Positions 55,218-64,000 of a DNA stretch of 64,000 nucleotides are shown here, one piece after another. The notes under the pieces are model-generated. The model searched no databases. It was not told the DNA's origin and worked only from the letters and a program-made list of their open reading frames with translations. A program made the position numbers and the translations under genes. Within the stretch, counting starts at the first letter, position 1. Every line of letters starts with the position of its first letter. Source of the stretch: Oscheius onirici. Lineage: Eukaryota; Nematoda; Chromadorea; Rhabditida; Rhabditidae. The DNA lies in the NCBI GenBank assembly GCA_932521025.1, contig OW051471.1:11656001-11720000 (forward strand). Reading direction: 5' to 3'.

Positions 55218-55660
55218 TCCGTCTAATAAATGAATCTTAAATATGCTTACCCAACTGCAGCTCTCTATCTGCTCGGTTAAGTAAAACTAAAGTAAAGTTT
55301 CTCCCTATCAACGCCAGAGTTCCGAAGAATCCTCTGAGAGACAAGCTCCTACTGCGTGAGGGGTCAATCTGTGGGGCCAGATCGTGTGAGGCGTTTACGT
55401 TCCGAAGTTGTCCAACCTGTTCCACGGAACGCCTTTACTTCGTAGCATGCTACTACCATTTACCGACCTCGGGAGGATGGATGCCTTGGTTGGGCAGAAG
55501 CGGGGTTTGAACTTGGGACCATTTGATTGACACTGGTGCCTCCTGCCACTGCGCCATCTCGCTTCATTCTGCTCGGTAATATGACACAAAGTTCTCGTTG
55601 TTCCCTGTTCTAGAGAATAGCTAAAAAACTGATCTTTTCATTCTGGCATTGAGAGACTGA
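55218..55660. other. Intergenic DNA with tRNA-derived text
   Basis: No gene seen; contains the tRNA-like segment listed separately and moderately GC-rich DNA around it. Confidence 0.4.
55496..55566 (-). repeat. tRNA-like (SINE or tRNA pseudogene)
   Basis: Minus strand: A-box-like TGGCGCAGTGG and B-box-like AGTTCAAACCC at tRNA spacing, with partial acceptor pairing (AGCGAGA against CCCCGCT). The T stem does not pair, so it is a relic or a tRNA-derived repeat, not a working tRNA. Confidence 0.55.
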
Positions 55661-55888
55661 ATGCGAATAGGTGAAGAGGAATATGGAAATTTCGGGAATC
55701 TTCAGAAAAGTTTCTTGAACTTTTTTCCGATGAGAATGAATGCAACTGGAGTGGCCCCGTATTTTACGGTTGCGGCTCCAGTCTTCGCAAGAGTTTTGCT
55801 AGCCTTTAATTTCTCAGCAGCATTGTCGATGATGAAAAGCATTGAAGAAGCAGAAAAGCACGACGAGGAGGATTTGAACATACAGTAA
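55661..55888 (+). other. Open frame of uncertain status
   Basis: 75 codons with a hydrophobic middle and an acidic end (IEEAEKHDEEDLN), ending at a GTAAG donor-like site. It may be an exon associated with the zinc-finger remnant just downstream, but no junction was confirmed. Confidence 0.25.
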
Positions 55889-55999
55889 GAAACTTATACA
55901 GCGTCCGTTATTGCTGGGCGTGACTGTACAGTCCTCCCTCGCTAATGTCTTCTTTTAGATCCAGATAAGTCAAAGGTCCCGTGGGATGTCTTGCTTGCT

Positions 56000-56125
56000 T
56001 TGATGATTAAGTGCAACTCAATTCCCTTGATCCTGGAGACACTCACGAGCTCAAGTACTGGTTTGGACTCTGTTATGGCGATGATCGTAAGGCGATCGAA
56101 ATAACTCGCGAGACAAACAATTAAC
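56000..56125 (+). pseudogene. Zinc-finger family fragment 4
   Basis: Encodes THELKYWFGLCYGDD on the plus strand, nearly the same as the helix of fragment 2, in inverted orientation to it. No finger is attached. A recent-looking partial copy. Confidence 0.6.
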
Positions 56126-56257
56126 AGTCAATTATCGGTTCTCAGAACTAGTCTATGAACGAAGTATTTCCTGCAAAATCTGTGACCTACGAGCACCGTT
56201 TCAATGAACCAAATTGTTTAGTGCTGGGGCGTCTGAAAAATCGGGCAAAAATACTTG

Positions 56258-56347
56258 GTCGGGGCGGGGGGTCGAACTGGCAAATCTTCTGTCGCCGGCC
56301 GAGGCTACTCCGGAAACCCCTTCCGGCTTCCAACGGTTATCCCGACC
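56258..56347. repeat. GC-rich tRNA-like hairpin
   Basis: GGTCGGGG at the left and CCCGACC at the right close a stem; inside, CCGGAA..TTCCGG forms a second hairpin, and GGGGTCGAACTGG reads on the opposite strand as a B-box-like GTTCGACCCC. Could be a tRNA-derived relic or a separate structured element. Confidence 0.4.
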
Positions 56348-57092
56348 CGATTCCGTATCAGCTTTTCTCCTGTTGGCCTGCTGCTCTCTCTCTCTCTGAA
56401 CGTTTTTGCACATACGTGCCCCTCTGTACAGGTGCTTCGGGTCATCCCTCGAACAACTGGGAAGCCCTCATCCGGCCCGTTGCGATGAGTGCGGGTAACT
56501 CGTCTATGAACGAACTATATGAATTGTTCTGTCAGGTCACGGTCCAAAAAGGGAAACGTATAAAATGTTCTAAAGAAAGAGAACAAAACTAAACAAAAAA
56601 TATACGAACCTGGTTTTTCACATCATAGTGACAAGAATCACTCGCTGCTACCAATTAAAAAGGTCTGGGCTTTGCAACTAATCTATCTACAAGTCTACAG
56701 GGCAGAGAGTAGAGTCGGAGGATTGTCTCGTAGGACTCTTCTCGAGTCGGCCTTCATATAGTCGTTACCATGACTCAGCTCTGAAACATATGTTGTCCTA
56801 ACTATTTCGGACCAGACTTTATCGGGTTAAGACGACCAAGTCTCGGACCTTGCATTAATTTTGTAACAGTAATAAAAAAATTCCAGCTTTTCTGCCCTCC
56901 CATCTCGTTTTTTGTCAATCCGGGGATATGAAGGCTTTGACAAACCGACGAAAAAGATGTCTCAAACATCGAATACGTGTCCAGTACAAAAGGTTAGAGG
57001 CACTGAATAAGATGACTTTCAAAATTTGCAGGCATGTCTGGAAATGCAGCTCAGTCTTTCAGCTGCACTGCTCGCGTGCGTTCGTCTCTCTT
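56348..57092. other. Intergenic stretch
   Basis: No supported gene. Frames at 56155-56592 and 56928-57374 overlap repeats and lack domains. Confidence 0.35.
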
Positions 57093-57290
57093 CCCCGCTC
57101 ATTTACACCCCCCCCCCCATTTTTTCGGAATATTTCACTTAGAGCAAGCATGTTCAAGCTTTGCGATGCTCTGCAAAGCACATCAAATACTAGATTTTTG
57201 TTGAAGATCACACAGCTGGAAAATGTAAGCGTGTGCTGGAAAATTGAGATTTCTTCTCCAACAAGTTTGAGGAGGGGATTAAAGTTACTT
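57093..57290. repeat. Diverged foldback element
   Basis: CCCGCTCATTTACACCCCCC (with an 11-base C run) pairs loosely with GAGGAGGGGATTAAAG. Inside are GCTTTGCGATGCTCTGCAAAGC and GCTGGAAAATG, as in the element at 50.9-51.3 kb. Confidence 0.6.
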
Positions 57291-57419
57291 TCTTGGACAT
57301 GTGCCCCATGTCCGTCCTGGGTCTTGGGGCGAGACAACCCCCCGCAAAAAGTTTTGATTTCTCACTTTTGCTGACATTAATTTTCACTCCCTTTTCACCT
57401 TTTTCTTCAGTTTAACCAA

Positions 57420-57757
57420 TTTCCTCTACAAGATTTCGCCATGGACAAGGTTCGTATTTGGGAGCAGAAAGTCTTATTGATCTTCCTCCTTGGGAGAGTG
57501 AAAACATTTTTGAGCGAGCAGGACAGGAACCACTTGGACAGGACAGGAACTTTCTTCGTTTCATGAATGAGGGGGTGGTGAGAGACATCGACACTGACGA
57601 AAAAGACAAATTGGTAACATTTTCAAACGTTTTCGCAGAGTCTCCATTTCGGAGTTTCGGTACCTCTACAAGGGTGTCCGAAGAACCAAAAAGCCTTTCA
57701 AAAGTGTCTCTCGAACTTCCTCTACAACCTATCGTAATTTTCTCCCTTCGTCTCTGA
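57420..57757 (+). other. Possible exon, unassigned
   Basis: A strong TTCTTCAG acceptor at about 57410 is followed by an open frame of about 110 codons (SLIDLPPWESENIFERAG, later VVRDIDTDEKDKLV). Composition looks coding, but no donor, start or homology was found. Confidence 0.28.
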
Positions 57758-57911
57758 CCAATTTACAACCATTCGGCTTGCATTACTGGTCAATTCTCCC
57801 CCTCTTTTTTATACTCGTACCGAAATATTCGGAAACTTTCTTTTTTCTTTGACTCTCGGGGCACACAGTGACACAAAACCCCAAAAAATCAACAGCCAAC
57901 AAAACTCTTCA

Positions 57912-60902
57912 TTACTGCAAAAATCTGTCAGCATAATTATTTTTACACATGTCTTTGGAGTACCAGTTGTGCAGATCATTGTAGTTTCTCGTCTGTCTCG
58001 AAGGCTGTCTGAGCTTCTCACAAAGAAGGCAAAATCCTGTTGAACGATCATATTCCGTCACCCTATGAGTTAAATTTACAGAAATTTAAAAAGGGAACTG
58101 ACTCGTAATGATCCCTCCAAGCATGGTACTTTAAATATTCTGTGCTGTTAACTTTCACCTTCTCCAAGAAGCTGACAAAATCTTTCATCGAATCAAAGTC
58201 ATCCAGGGCAATATAAGCATCGTTGGGAATCTAAATTTTTTTAAGGAAAAAATAAGAAAAAAGACCAACTCCAATGTCCTGATAGTACTCCCTTCGAATG
58301 ACTATCGGAACAGTATTATAGAGTCTCAGAGAATTGAAAAACTTTTCAGTCACATAGTCTCTGCAGTTTGTGTTCTCAAAGGCAAAGTAGAACTTGTAGT
58401 GTCTGGAATGGGTTACTGTATTTTTTTTCAAGATTTTTAAGCCTAAATGCACAAAATATACCTTAAGGTTCTGGCAGCGCATTCGTAACGATCAGCGACC
58501 ATTCGATCACATCCTTCGAGTCTCTTCCCGCACATTCCGAGAATGTCTACCTGAAAATATATTAAAAAAACGGGCAGAAAAGTACAGACGTTCAATCCGT
58601 TCTGTTTAGCTGTCTCAACGAGTTCTTTTCTCTTGTTCGGGGCCTCGCAGTTTGCGACCATCCAGGCAGCATTCAAGCTGTGGTTCTTTTGAGCCCAGAT
58701 GGCATTAAAGTCGGTTACGGTACCTGAAGTGTAAAATTAGAAACAGAGAGACTAGAACTGAGGCTCTTCTCCGTGTTACCCGTCCCATGCATGTTTAACT
58801 CATCCGAAAAAAAATATTTCCGTTCCATCAAACCACTCGATTTGGGAGCCTAGGTAAATTTAAAATTTAGTCCGTAAGACAAAACTCAAGAAAACACATT
58901 CCAATATAGTCTGTTCAAAATGTAGAGAGCAAAATTTGAATTGGCCCGTGCTTTCTTCATAGGACTTTTTTAAATCAAATTGGCGGGAATTTAGCAGCGT
59001 AGGATGATACAGCATGTAAATGTTGGATACTCAGCCAACCAAAAAGCGCGGGCCAATTCAAATTATGATCTCTATATTTTGAATAGACTATAAATTTATG
59101 TGTAACCATTCACAGTTCGCCGAGTTCGGCACTTTAAAGGAAGCCTTCGGCTATGCCAAAAATGCCAAAACCGCTGCGGGACCAATTGGCCTTGGTCCCG
59201 TCACGATCTTGCATATTTTTGATTTTTTGACGCTTTGCACTCGTTTTATCGTTTTTAAACCGTGTTTAATCGATTCAGCATAAAATTTTCCACCAGTTAC
59301 GTTTATTCCGACATCAAAATTTCTGTGTTTAGGAAAGAATAAAATAGGAAAGAACAGAAACGCTGTTTTCGCCTTTTCCTTCCAGTTCTGCTATATTTTT
59401 GTTATTGGAATGTACGTATCTGATGTAAAATTTGGTGCCGAATCGATTAAATACAGTTTGGAACTCAAAAAACGAGTGTAAACCGTTGAAAATGGGAAAA
59501 TAAAAATTTTGGGATGAGATCGTGTCGGGATCCGCTGCAATCGTGACGGAACCAGCGCAGTTGGTCTCGCAGCGATTTTTTGAAACCGGAGACACGCTTT
59601 AAAGGACTGCTCGGTGCAATCGGTCGTGTCTCGACACGAGTGCGGGAGGACGAAATTTCGGCTAAATTCAAATTACCGCCGAGTTTGGAGCGCGCGGAAA
59701 GACGATAATTCAAAGTTTGGCTTGAAAACGGGAAAAACCTGGGTGACACGCTTTCTCGAGCACCCGATTGTATTTTTTCACATGTTCGGTCTTATATTTT
59801 CGGCCGTATCGTGTTCCCGGTAGTTATGTTTTTTCCAGAGTCATTACATGAAAAATGGCCGAGTTATAACGTATTTTCTGTTTTTCACTGGGATTAGAAG
59901 ACCAAATACCAAGTGCCAAAACACGCCTACAACGTTTCCACTGTGCTTTTTCTTTTGAAACCGAGAACGAAAGAAATGGTTGCGTAGTTTTCTCAAAAAC
60001 GTGTCACCCAGGACGAAAATAATTTTGTCCAACATTTGAATTGCGCGGCGAACTGTGCATTGGATACCCCGCAGCGAACTCGAATATTTGCGTGGTATAT
60101 GTCCACAGGTCTCGCCACAAAACATTTTTGAAGGACTGCATTTGCTCGGGATTTTGCTTACAGACTAGGTATGGAACTTTTCAGATTTTTGAAGCTCTAC
60201 AAAGTTGTAGACGATGCTAAATACTACATCTTTTCAGAACATGAGGAGCGTGAGAAAATATTTTTTTGGACCTGAAAGGACCACTGTGGGCTCAATTTGA
60301 CCGGTTTATTTCTTGGGAGGACTAAGATTACTATAAGATTACTTACTCTTCTTCTTGTGCCTCATAACAGCGTAAGGGAAAGGAACGTCCGAGTCCGACC
60401 GATATGTCATGGTCCAGTTTATGAAGCCTAAACACGACTTTTTTAACCCTTAACCGTGCCTGTACCTGGCTCAAACTTGATGTTGTAGTAATGAGGAGAC
60501 TCCAAGGACAGCATCACCTGGATTTGATCCCGATTCCTTGGAAACTTGTGGACAGCTGGATCATACTCGGGCTGGTGATAGAGTACAGCGTCCGCTTTTT
60601 CAAAATCTCCTAGATCACTGGTTAGGTGACAGTAATCCTAAATTTTTCACTGTTTTCAGAAAAAAATGTACCCAAAAAACCTGAACGTCTTGAGGACAAA
60701 CTCCCACAAAGGCATCTTTCACAGCAGGCATGTCCAGTCCAAAGAACTTGGTGGCTGTGAAAATGAGCACCGATTCCTTCTCCTGGTCATTTTTAGCTTT
60801 CTGCTCCTCTGGGGAAGCAAGAAGGAATAAGAAAATGACCAGTAGTCCCGCTATAACTCCACAAAACAGACCGGCAACTGTTTTCCTCTGATTTCGGTTC
60901 AT
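57912..60902 (-). CDS. GT10 alpha-1,3-fucosyltransferase
   Basis: Eight exons join in phase: 60902-60681, 60637-60466, 60427-60347, 58723-58590, 58550-58462, 58402-58270, 58230-58103 and 58062-57912, total 369 residues. Type II topology: short basic N-terminus, anchor VAGLFCGVIAGLLVIFLFLLA, then a luminal domain. GT10 landmarks: NWTMTYRSDSDVPFPYA, AAWMVANCEAPNKRKELV, VDILGMCG, FYFAFENTNCRDYVTEKFF, NTVPIVI, and the C-terminal cysteine motif GFCLLCEKL..YNDLHNWYSKDMC. It should transfer fucose from GDP-fucose to surface or secreted glycans in the Golgi. Intron 3 is 1.6 kb and holds at least two palindromic elements; the rest are short. The frame is intact. Orthology to a specific fut gene not assigned. 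Confidence 0.93.
58905..59092. mobile_element. MITE with TATAGTC ends in fucosyltransferase intron
   Basis: TATAGTCTGTTCAAAATGTAG at the left and the complement CTATATTTTGAATAGACTATA at the right, with inner arms ATTTGAATTGGCCCG / CGGGCCAATTCAAAT. TA at both tips fits mariner-type insertion. A related copy starts near 63930. Confidence 0.88.
59130..59605. repeat. Palindromic repeat, copy 2 (partner of 23.5 kb)
   Basis: ACTTTAAAGGAAGCCTTCGG at the left, GCAGCGATTTTTTG..CACGCTTTAAAG at the right, with ATTCCGACATCAAAATT and GGAAAGAACAGAAACGC shared with the chemoreceptor intron copy. Confidence 0.75.
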
Positions 60903-61064
60903 GGTCAGGAGAAAGGTGAGGGAGAGTGGAACAGAGAATGGAAAGTGCTGCAGATTGCAATCTTGTAGCTGACCGAAAGTTTTCGGGACTGAACTCGCGG
61001 TCGTGGGATCGAGAGAATGAAAAGAAGGGAGGACCTTTAGATCGACAAGAACTGGGAGAGACAA

Positions 61065-61810
61065 TCCCTCTGCTCTTCGCTCTTTTTATAAAGATTTTGA
61101 TTCACAGAATCTCTTGCCAAAGGAACAGGAATTTGAATCGAGTCCGGGGTCGGTGTCCAAACAGTATTTCCTCGAGATCCGACTATACAAGCCTTGAAGC
61201 CCATTGTTTTAACATCAATTTTTTTTTGACAAACCTATCTAACTGCTTGGTTTCAAAAATTATGATGAAAAGGTCACCCACAACCTTTTGAGGGAGATTG
61301 GGTGCACTGCGAACGGAAAATGAAGAATCATGGTGTGTGCCTTGTGCAGCTGAATAGGCCTTCGTTTAGGCTACAATTCTTTGTTTGAAAAACTTTTCTA
61401 CCCTCATCTTTTCAAAAGTTATGCCCAGTTTGACATTTTACCCAACTGCCAGAAACTGTTCCGGAGGCGTTGGCCTATGTGGTCCTGAACTAATGTTTTA
61501 ACAGTGTTGTACCGATGTCGGACTGCAAAAACATTATTCGTCATCAACTTTTACTCATTTCCACCTCGAGAGAATGTGCAAAAAAGAGCTGCGGATGCGC
61601 TACATTTTCGAGGTGCTTTCTGTGGAACAGAGTCTTGGTTTGTTGGTACGTGGCCGTGCGACTGAAATACATAGAGTAGAACTGCTTTTGAGATGCAGAA
61701 AATAGGAAAGCTGTCACTGTTAACCGACACAAACTATTCTTAAAGTGGGCCTACCTCTACCCCCCGTTTGAATTTGGCGCCGAAAATTCAGCGCAAGCGC
61801 GGCGACGGTG
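61065..61810. other. Intergenic DNA upstream of the fucosyltransferase
   Basis: No gene seen. Probably includes the fucosyltransferase promoter (61000-61250 region). Confidence 0.35.
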
Positions 61811-61885
61811 CCCCACTGGCGCAGTGGGTAAAGCGTTTTTTTCTTATAATTTTGAAGTCTCGGGTTCGATTCCTTATTGTGATCC
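61811..61885 (+). repeat. tRNA-like segment
   Basis: TGGCGCAGTGGGTAAAGCG (A-box type) and GGGTTCGATTCC (perfect B box) at tRNA spacing, but the acceptor and T stems do not pair and the anticodon arm is T-rich. A tRNA pseudogene or SINE head. Shares the TGGCGCAGTGG start with the 55.5 kb segment. Confidence 0.6.
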
Positions 61886-61925
61886 TCGGTTTTTATGTAT
61901 AAATTTATGACCAAATTGCTTTTTT

Positions 61926-62320
61926 TCACACATAATAAACCTCTTTACACTTTAAACCTGCTACTTCAGGACAGGCTTTCGGCTTCAGAACATTTCTGAC
62001 GTTTATTTGGTGGCTCTTCTTCATCTTTAGCGGAGCCATTTTCAACGCTTTCGGAATCATCAGAATCAGTAGAAGAATCCGACTCGTTTCCTGCGAACGT
62101 GAATTTATTTGAAATGTGACTAAAAGGCTCTTCCGTCCAAAGCACTTTATCCACCAGTCGTTGAACTCGTCTTCGTACTCTTTTTTCGGAGTCACATCTA
62201 TCTCACCCTGACCACCGTGTACAGCCCTTCTCGTTAGAACCACAATGCTGCTTGAAATGATGGCTGTGGATGTGCATCTTTAAGAGTTGTCGCAATTATA
62301 ACCAGACAAATACAGGCTGG
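61926..62320 (-). pseudogene. Zinc-finger family fragment 5 with acidic tail
   Basis: Encodes HSHHFKQH, then after an apparent deletion VHGGQGEIDVTPKKEYEDEF, DWWIKCFG, a possible 30-base intron, and an acidic tail NESDSSTDSDDSESVENG ending EEEPPNKRQK. It matches the last module of the 50.1 kb gene, but the second finger is missing its CxxC and no PIP-box motif follows. A decayed copy. Confidence 0.6.
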
Positions 62321-62474
62321 ATGGAAAAGTTGTGGCAATTATAACCATTTTGATTAAATACAACGAAAATCGCATGATGACGGCCCGCGATCGCGCCGGG
62401 ACCAGTCAATTTCGTTTTCGAAAATCCTGTAAAGAATTGATTTGGTGGCTATATTCGTTGGAAATAGACTATAG

Positions 62475-62560
62475 CAATACACCAAAATTTCGTATCCACG
62501 GACAAACACAGTCACAGAGTCCCCGCCACAGACACCATAGCAATTTAATATTTTAGACCA
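62475..62560. repeat. Dispersed repeat, TGTTTGTCCGTGG family, copy a
   Basis: ACACCAAAATTTCGTATCCACGG, ACAAACACAGTC, GCCACAGACACCATAGC and TTTAATATTTTAGA. Related copies at 62925-62995, 48333-48415 (inverted) and in part 33440-33510. Confidence 0.7.
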
Positions 62561-62860
62561 GCCGGCTTCGCCGCCTGTCGGCGGCTTTTTTTACTTGTGT
62601 TCTCTTTTTTTACTTGCTTTCTTTACTTCTAATCCTTTCCCCAGTCAACCGAACTCTTCGGATCCTGCCACGTCTTTTTTCTTCCCTAGTCAATCGGACT
62701 TTTTTCATTCTTTTCCAGGGTTCTAAAAAACCGATACAAACTTTCCTTTTTTCTGGCTATCTGATCCCTCTCTGAACTTATACAGATCAATCGGTCCTTA
62801 CCGATCCCCTACCGGTTACCCTGACTCTATTTCCTACTCGAAACAATTTTGCAAAAATAT
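62561..62860. other. T/C-rich intergenic stretch
   Basis: Starts with a small GC hairpin (GCCGGCTTCGCCGCC..GGCGGC) and continues as pyrimidine-rich DNA with repeated GGATC/CCCAGTCAA words. No gene seen. Confidence 0.35.
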
Positions 62861-62912
62861 TTGGCGAGGAGAGGAATCGAACCCGGGTCGTCTGGGTGAC
62901 AGCGGCGACTTA
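62861..62912 (-). repeat. 3' half of a tRNA-Asp(GTC)-like sequence
   Basis: Minus strand: GCCGCTGTCACCC (anticodon-arm-like, GTC) then CCCGGGTTCGATTCC (B box) and CTCCTCGCCA. The 5' half is absent, replaced by the dispersed repeat at 62925-62995. Confidence 0.6.
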
Positions 62913-62924
62913 ACAATATATACA

Positions 62925-62995
62925 CCAAAATTTCGTGGCCACGGACAAACAGACAAACAAAGCCACAGACACTTTCGCTTTTTAATATTTTAGAT
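62925..62995. repeat. Dispersed repeat, TGTTTGTCCGTGG family, copy b
   Basis: CACCAAAATTTCGTGGCCACGG, ACAAACAGACAAACAAAGC, CACAGACAC and TTTTTAATATTTTAGA; directly abuts the tRNA-Asp-like half. Confidence 0.7.
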
Positions 62996-63388
62996 GACGT
63001 CCATGATCTTTCCCTTTGAATACTCAAACGCCTTTTATTAGAATTCTTCCTTGATCTCGCTGCTCCCTAGGAGCTTTCAAAAATTGCGTCCACCACTCAT
63101 GTTTCAGAGGGCAGCGCGGGCAATTGGGAAAAGTTTTCAACCAGCAATAAACGCACCTCAGCAAAGCTTCACGGGTCACGTTATCGCCTCTGCGCAAAGC
63201 TGACTTGTTAGTAGTTCGCCAAGGTAGTGGTCTCTCGCTTGCGCCGTCACATTACGGGTGCGAGTTTGGGTGGCGGGGAGTCATTTATAAGGCCGCTTCT
63301 TGATTACTTTCAACCCGTGTGAACAAAAATAAAATGCCAGAGTAGTGTTTTGGTTTAAAGTCTTAAACAGTTTCGTTTGTCTAAAAAT

Positions 63389-63900
63389 TCATTGCAAAAA
63401 ATTATCAGCATAGCCATTTTCACAGACGTCTTCCGCAAACCAATTGTACATGTTCCTGTAGCTTCTGGTCTGTGGTATTGGTCTTTTCAGTCGCTCGCAA
63501 AGCTGACAGAAGCCTTTGTTCGGGTCGAATCTGGAGATTCTGAAAATGGAAGAACAAACTTTTTCACAAAAGGCATCTCACTCGTAGCTCCTCCTCCAGA
63601 AATGGCACTTCAAGTACCGCTTCTTGTCAACTTTGAGCTTGTTGAGATAGGCTACCAATTCAGGAATGGAGTGAAAATCGTCTAGGGCTATGAAAACGTC
63701 GTCAGGGATCTGTAAACCTTCTGTTTGTTGAAGAGATTGAAAAATGTATGACTCTTCAGTACACGCCGAATATGGAAAAAAAAAGCAAATTTATAAAAAT
63801 CTCGCTTGTTTGTTTCGCAAACCAGCAGATGGCACAGTCTGTCAGAATTTCTTTCAGAATTTTTCACCGATAACCGTTTGATCCTCAGCTAAGATACGCA
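63389..63900 (-). pseudogene. Second GT10 fucosyltransferase, decaying copy
   Basis: The two last exons, 63709-63582 and 63539-63389, have the same lengths (128 and 151 bases) and phases as exons 7 and 8 of the intact gene. They encode IPDDVFIALDDFHS.. and GFCQLCERLKRPIPQTRSY..MYNWFAEDVC with a proper stop. The preceding exon should lie at about 63750-63900. There only a degraded trace is seen, GEKF and QTVPSAGLR separated by stop codons, in place of TEKFF..NTVPIVIRR. The remaining exons would be beyond the window. So the 3' end looks intact while the core donor-binding exon is broken. Confidence 0.75.
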
Positions 63901-63929
63901 GGCAAATTCATGTTATAGTCGTCTGCCTA

Positions 63930-64000
63930 TATAGTCGATTCCAAAAAAAAAAAATGGGGCATAATTCAAACTGGCCCGCCAAGAAATTCGCGGGAATTTG
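63930..64000. mobile_element. Start of a TATAGTC-type MITE, cut by window edge
   Basis: TATAGTCGATTCC, an A run, then ATAATTCAAACTGGCCCG and GGCGGG-like text, matching the left arm of the element at 58905-59092. Confidence 0.65.

Overview
The window looks like nuclear DNA of a rhabditid nematode, most likely Caenorhabditis or a close relative. The evidence is the gene style: introns of about 40-50 bases with TTTCAG-like acceptors, and coding exons joined in consistent phase. The gene content agrees: nematode str-superfamily chemoreceptors, a cuticle collagen, a minimal astacin, DUF268 and DUF1647 proteins, and an intron-containing tRNA-Leu(CAA). It also carries many palindromic MITE-like elements and several long G tracts. 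All homology calls are from memory of families; no search was run.

Layout. 0-4.3 kb: tandem cluster of three small acidic four-helix membrane protein genes. 5.1-6.2 kb: C-type lectin remnant and a 66-residue ORF. 6.4-9.1 kb: complete tpra-1 (TPRA1) orthologue, minus strand. 9.1-18.7 kb: gene-poor, purine-rich DNA with a minisatellite and G tracts. 18.8-22.0 kb: an unrecognised minus-strand gene, a small plus-strand gene and a TA-flanked foldback element. 22.5-26.4 kb: two tandem chemoreceptors. 26.5-29.7 kb: one gene of an unknown membrane family, two decaying copies and dispersed repeats. 29.8-33.1 kb: cuticle collagen, tail of a zinc-finger/PIP-box gene, astacin. 33.8-40.5 kb: DUF1647 gene, LINE-like fragment and DUF268 gene, with MITEs in their introns or body. 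42.6-43.5 kb: Ly6/three-finger protein and a small gene. 43.9-49.4 kb: a single kinase gene, then one gene encoding three kinase-like domains in a row. 49.7 kb: tRNA-Leu. 50-56 kb: multi-zinc-finger gene ending in a PIP-box-like motif, decayed relatives, and a secreted Ser/Thr/His/Gly-rich peptide. 57.9-60.9 kb: complete GT10 fucosyltransferase. 62-64 kb: zinc-finger fragment, tRNA-like repeats and a decaying second fucosyltransferase.

Functional themes are extracellular matrix and surface glycans (collagen, fucosyltransferase, type II DUF1647 and DUF268 proteins, astacin, lectin remnant), chemosensation, and lineage-type expansions. The two most unusual items are the pseudokinase-kinase-pseudokinase protein, whose 19 exons join in phase across 4.2 kb, and the paired-C2H2 family with a PCNA-box-like tail, of which several copies are broken.
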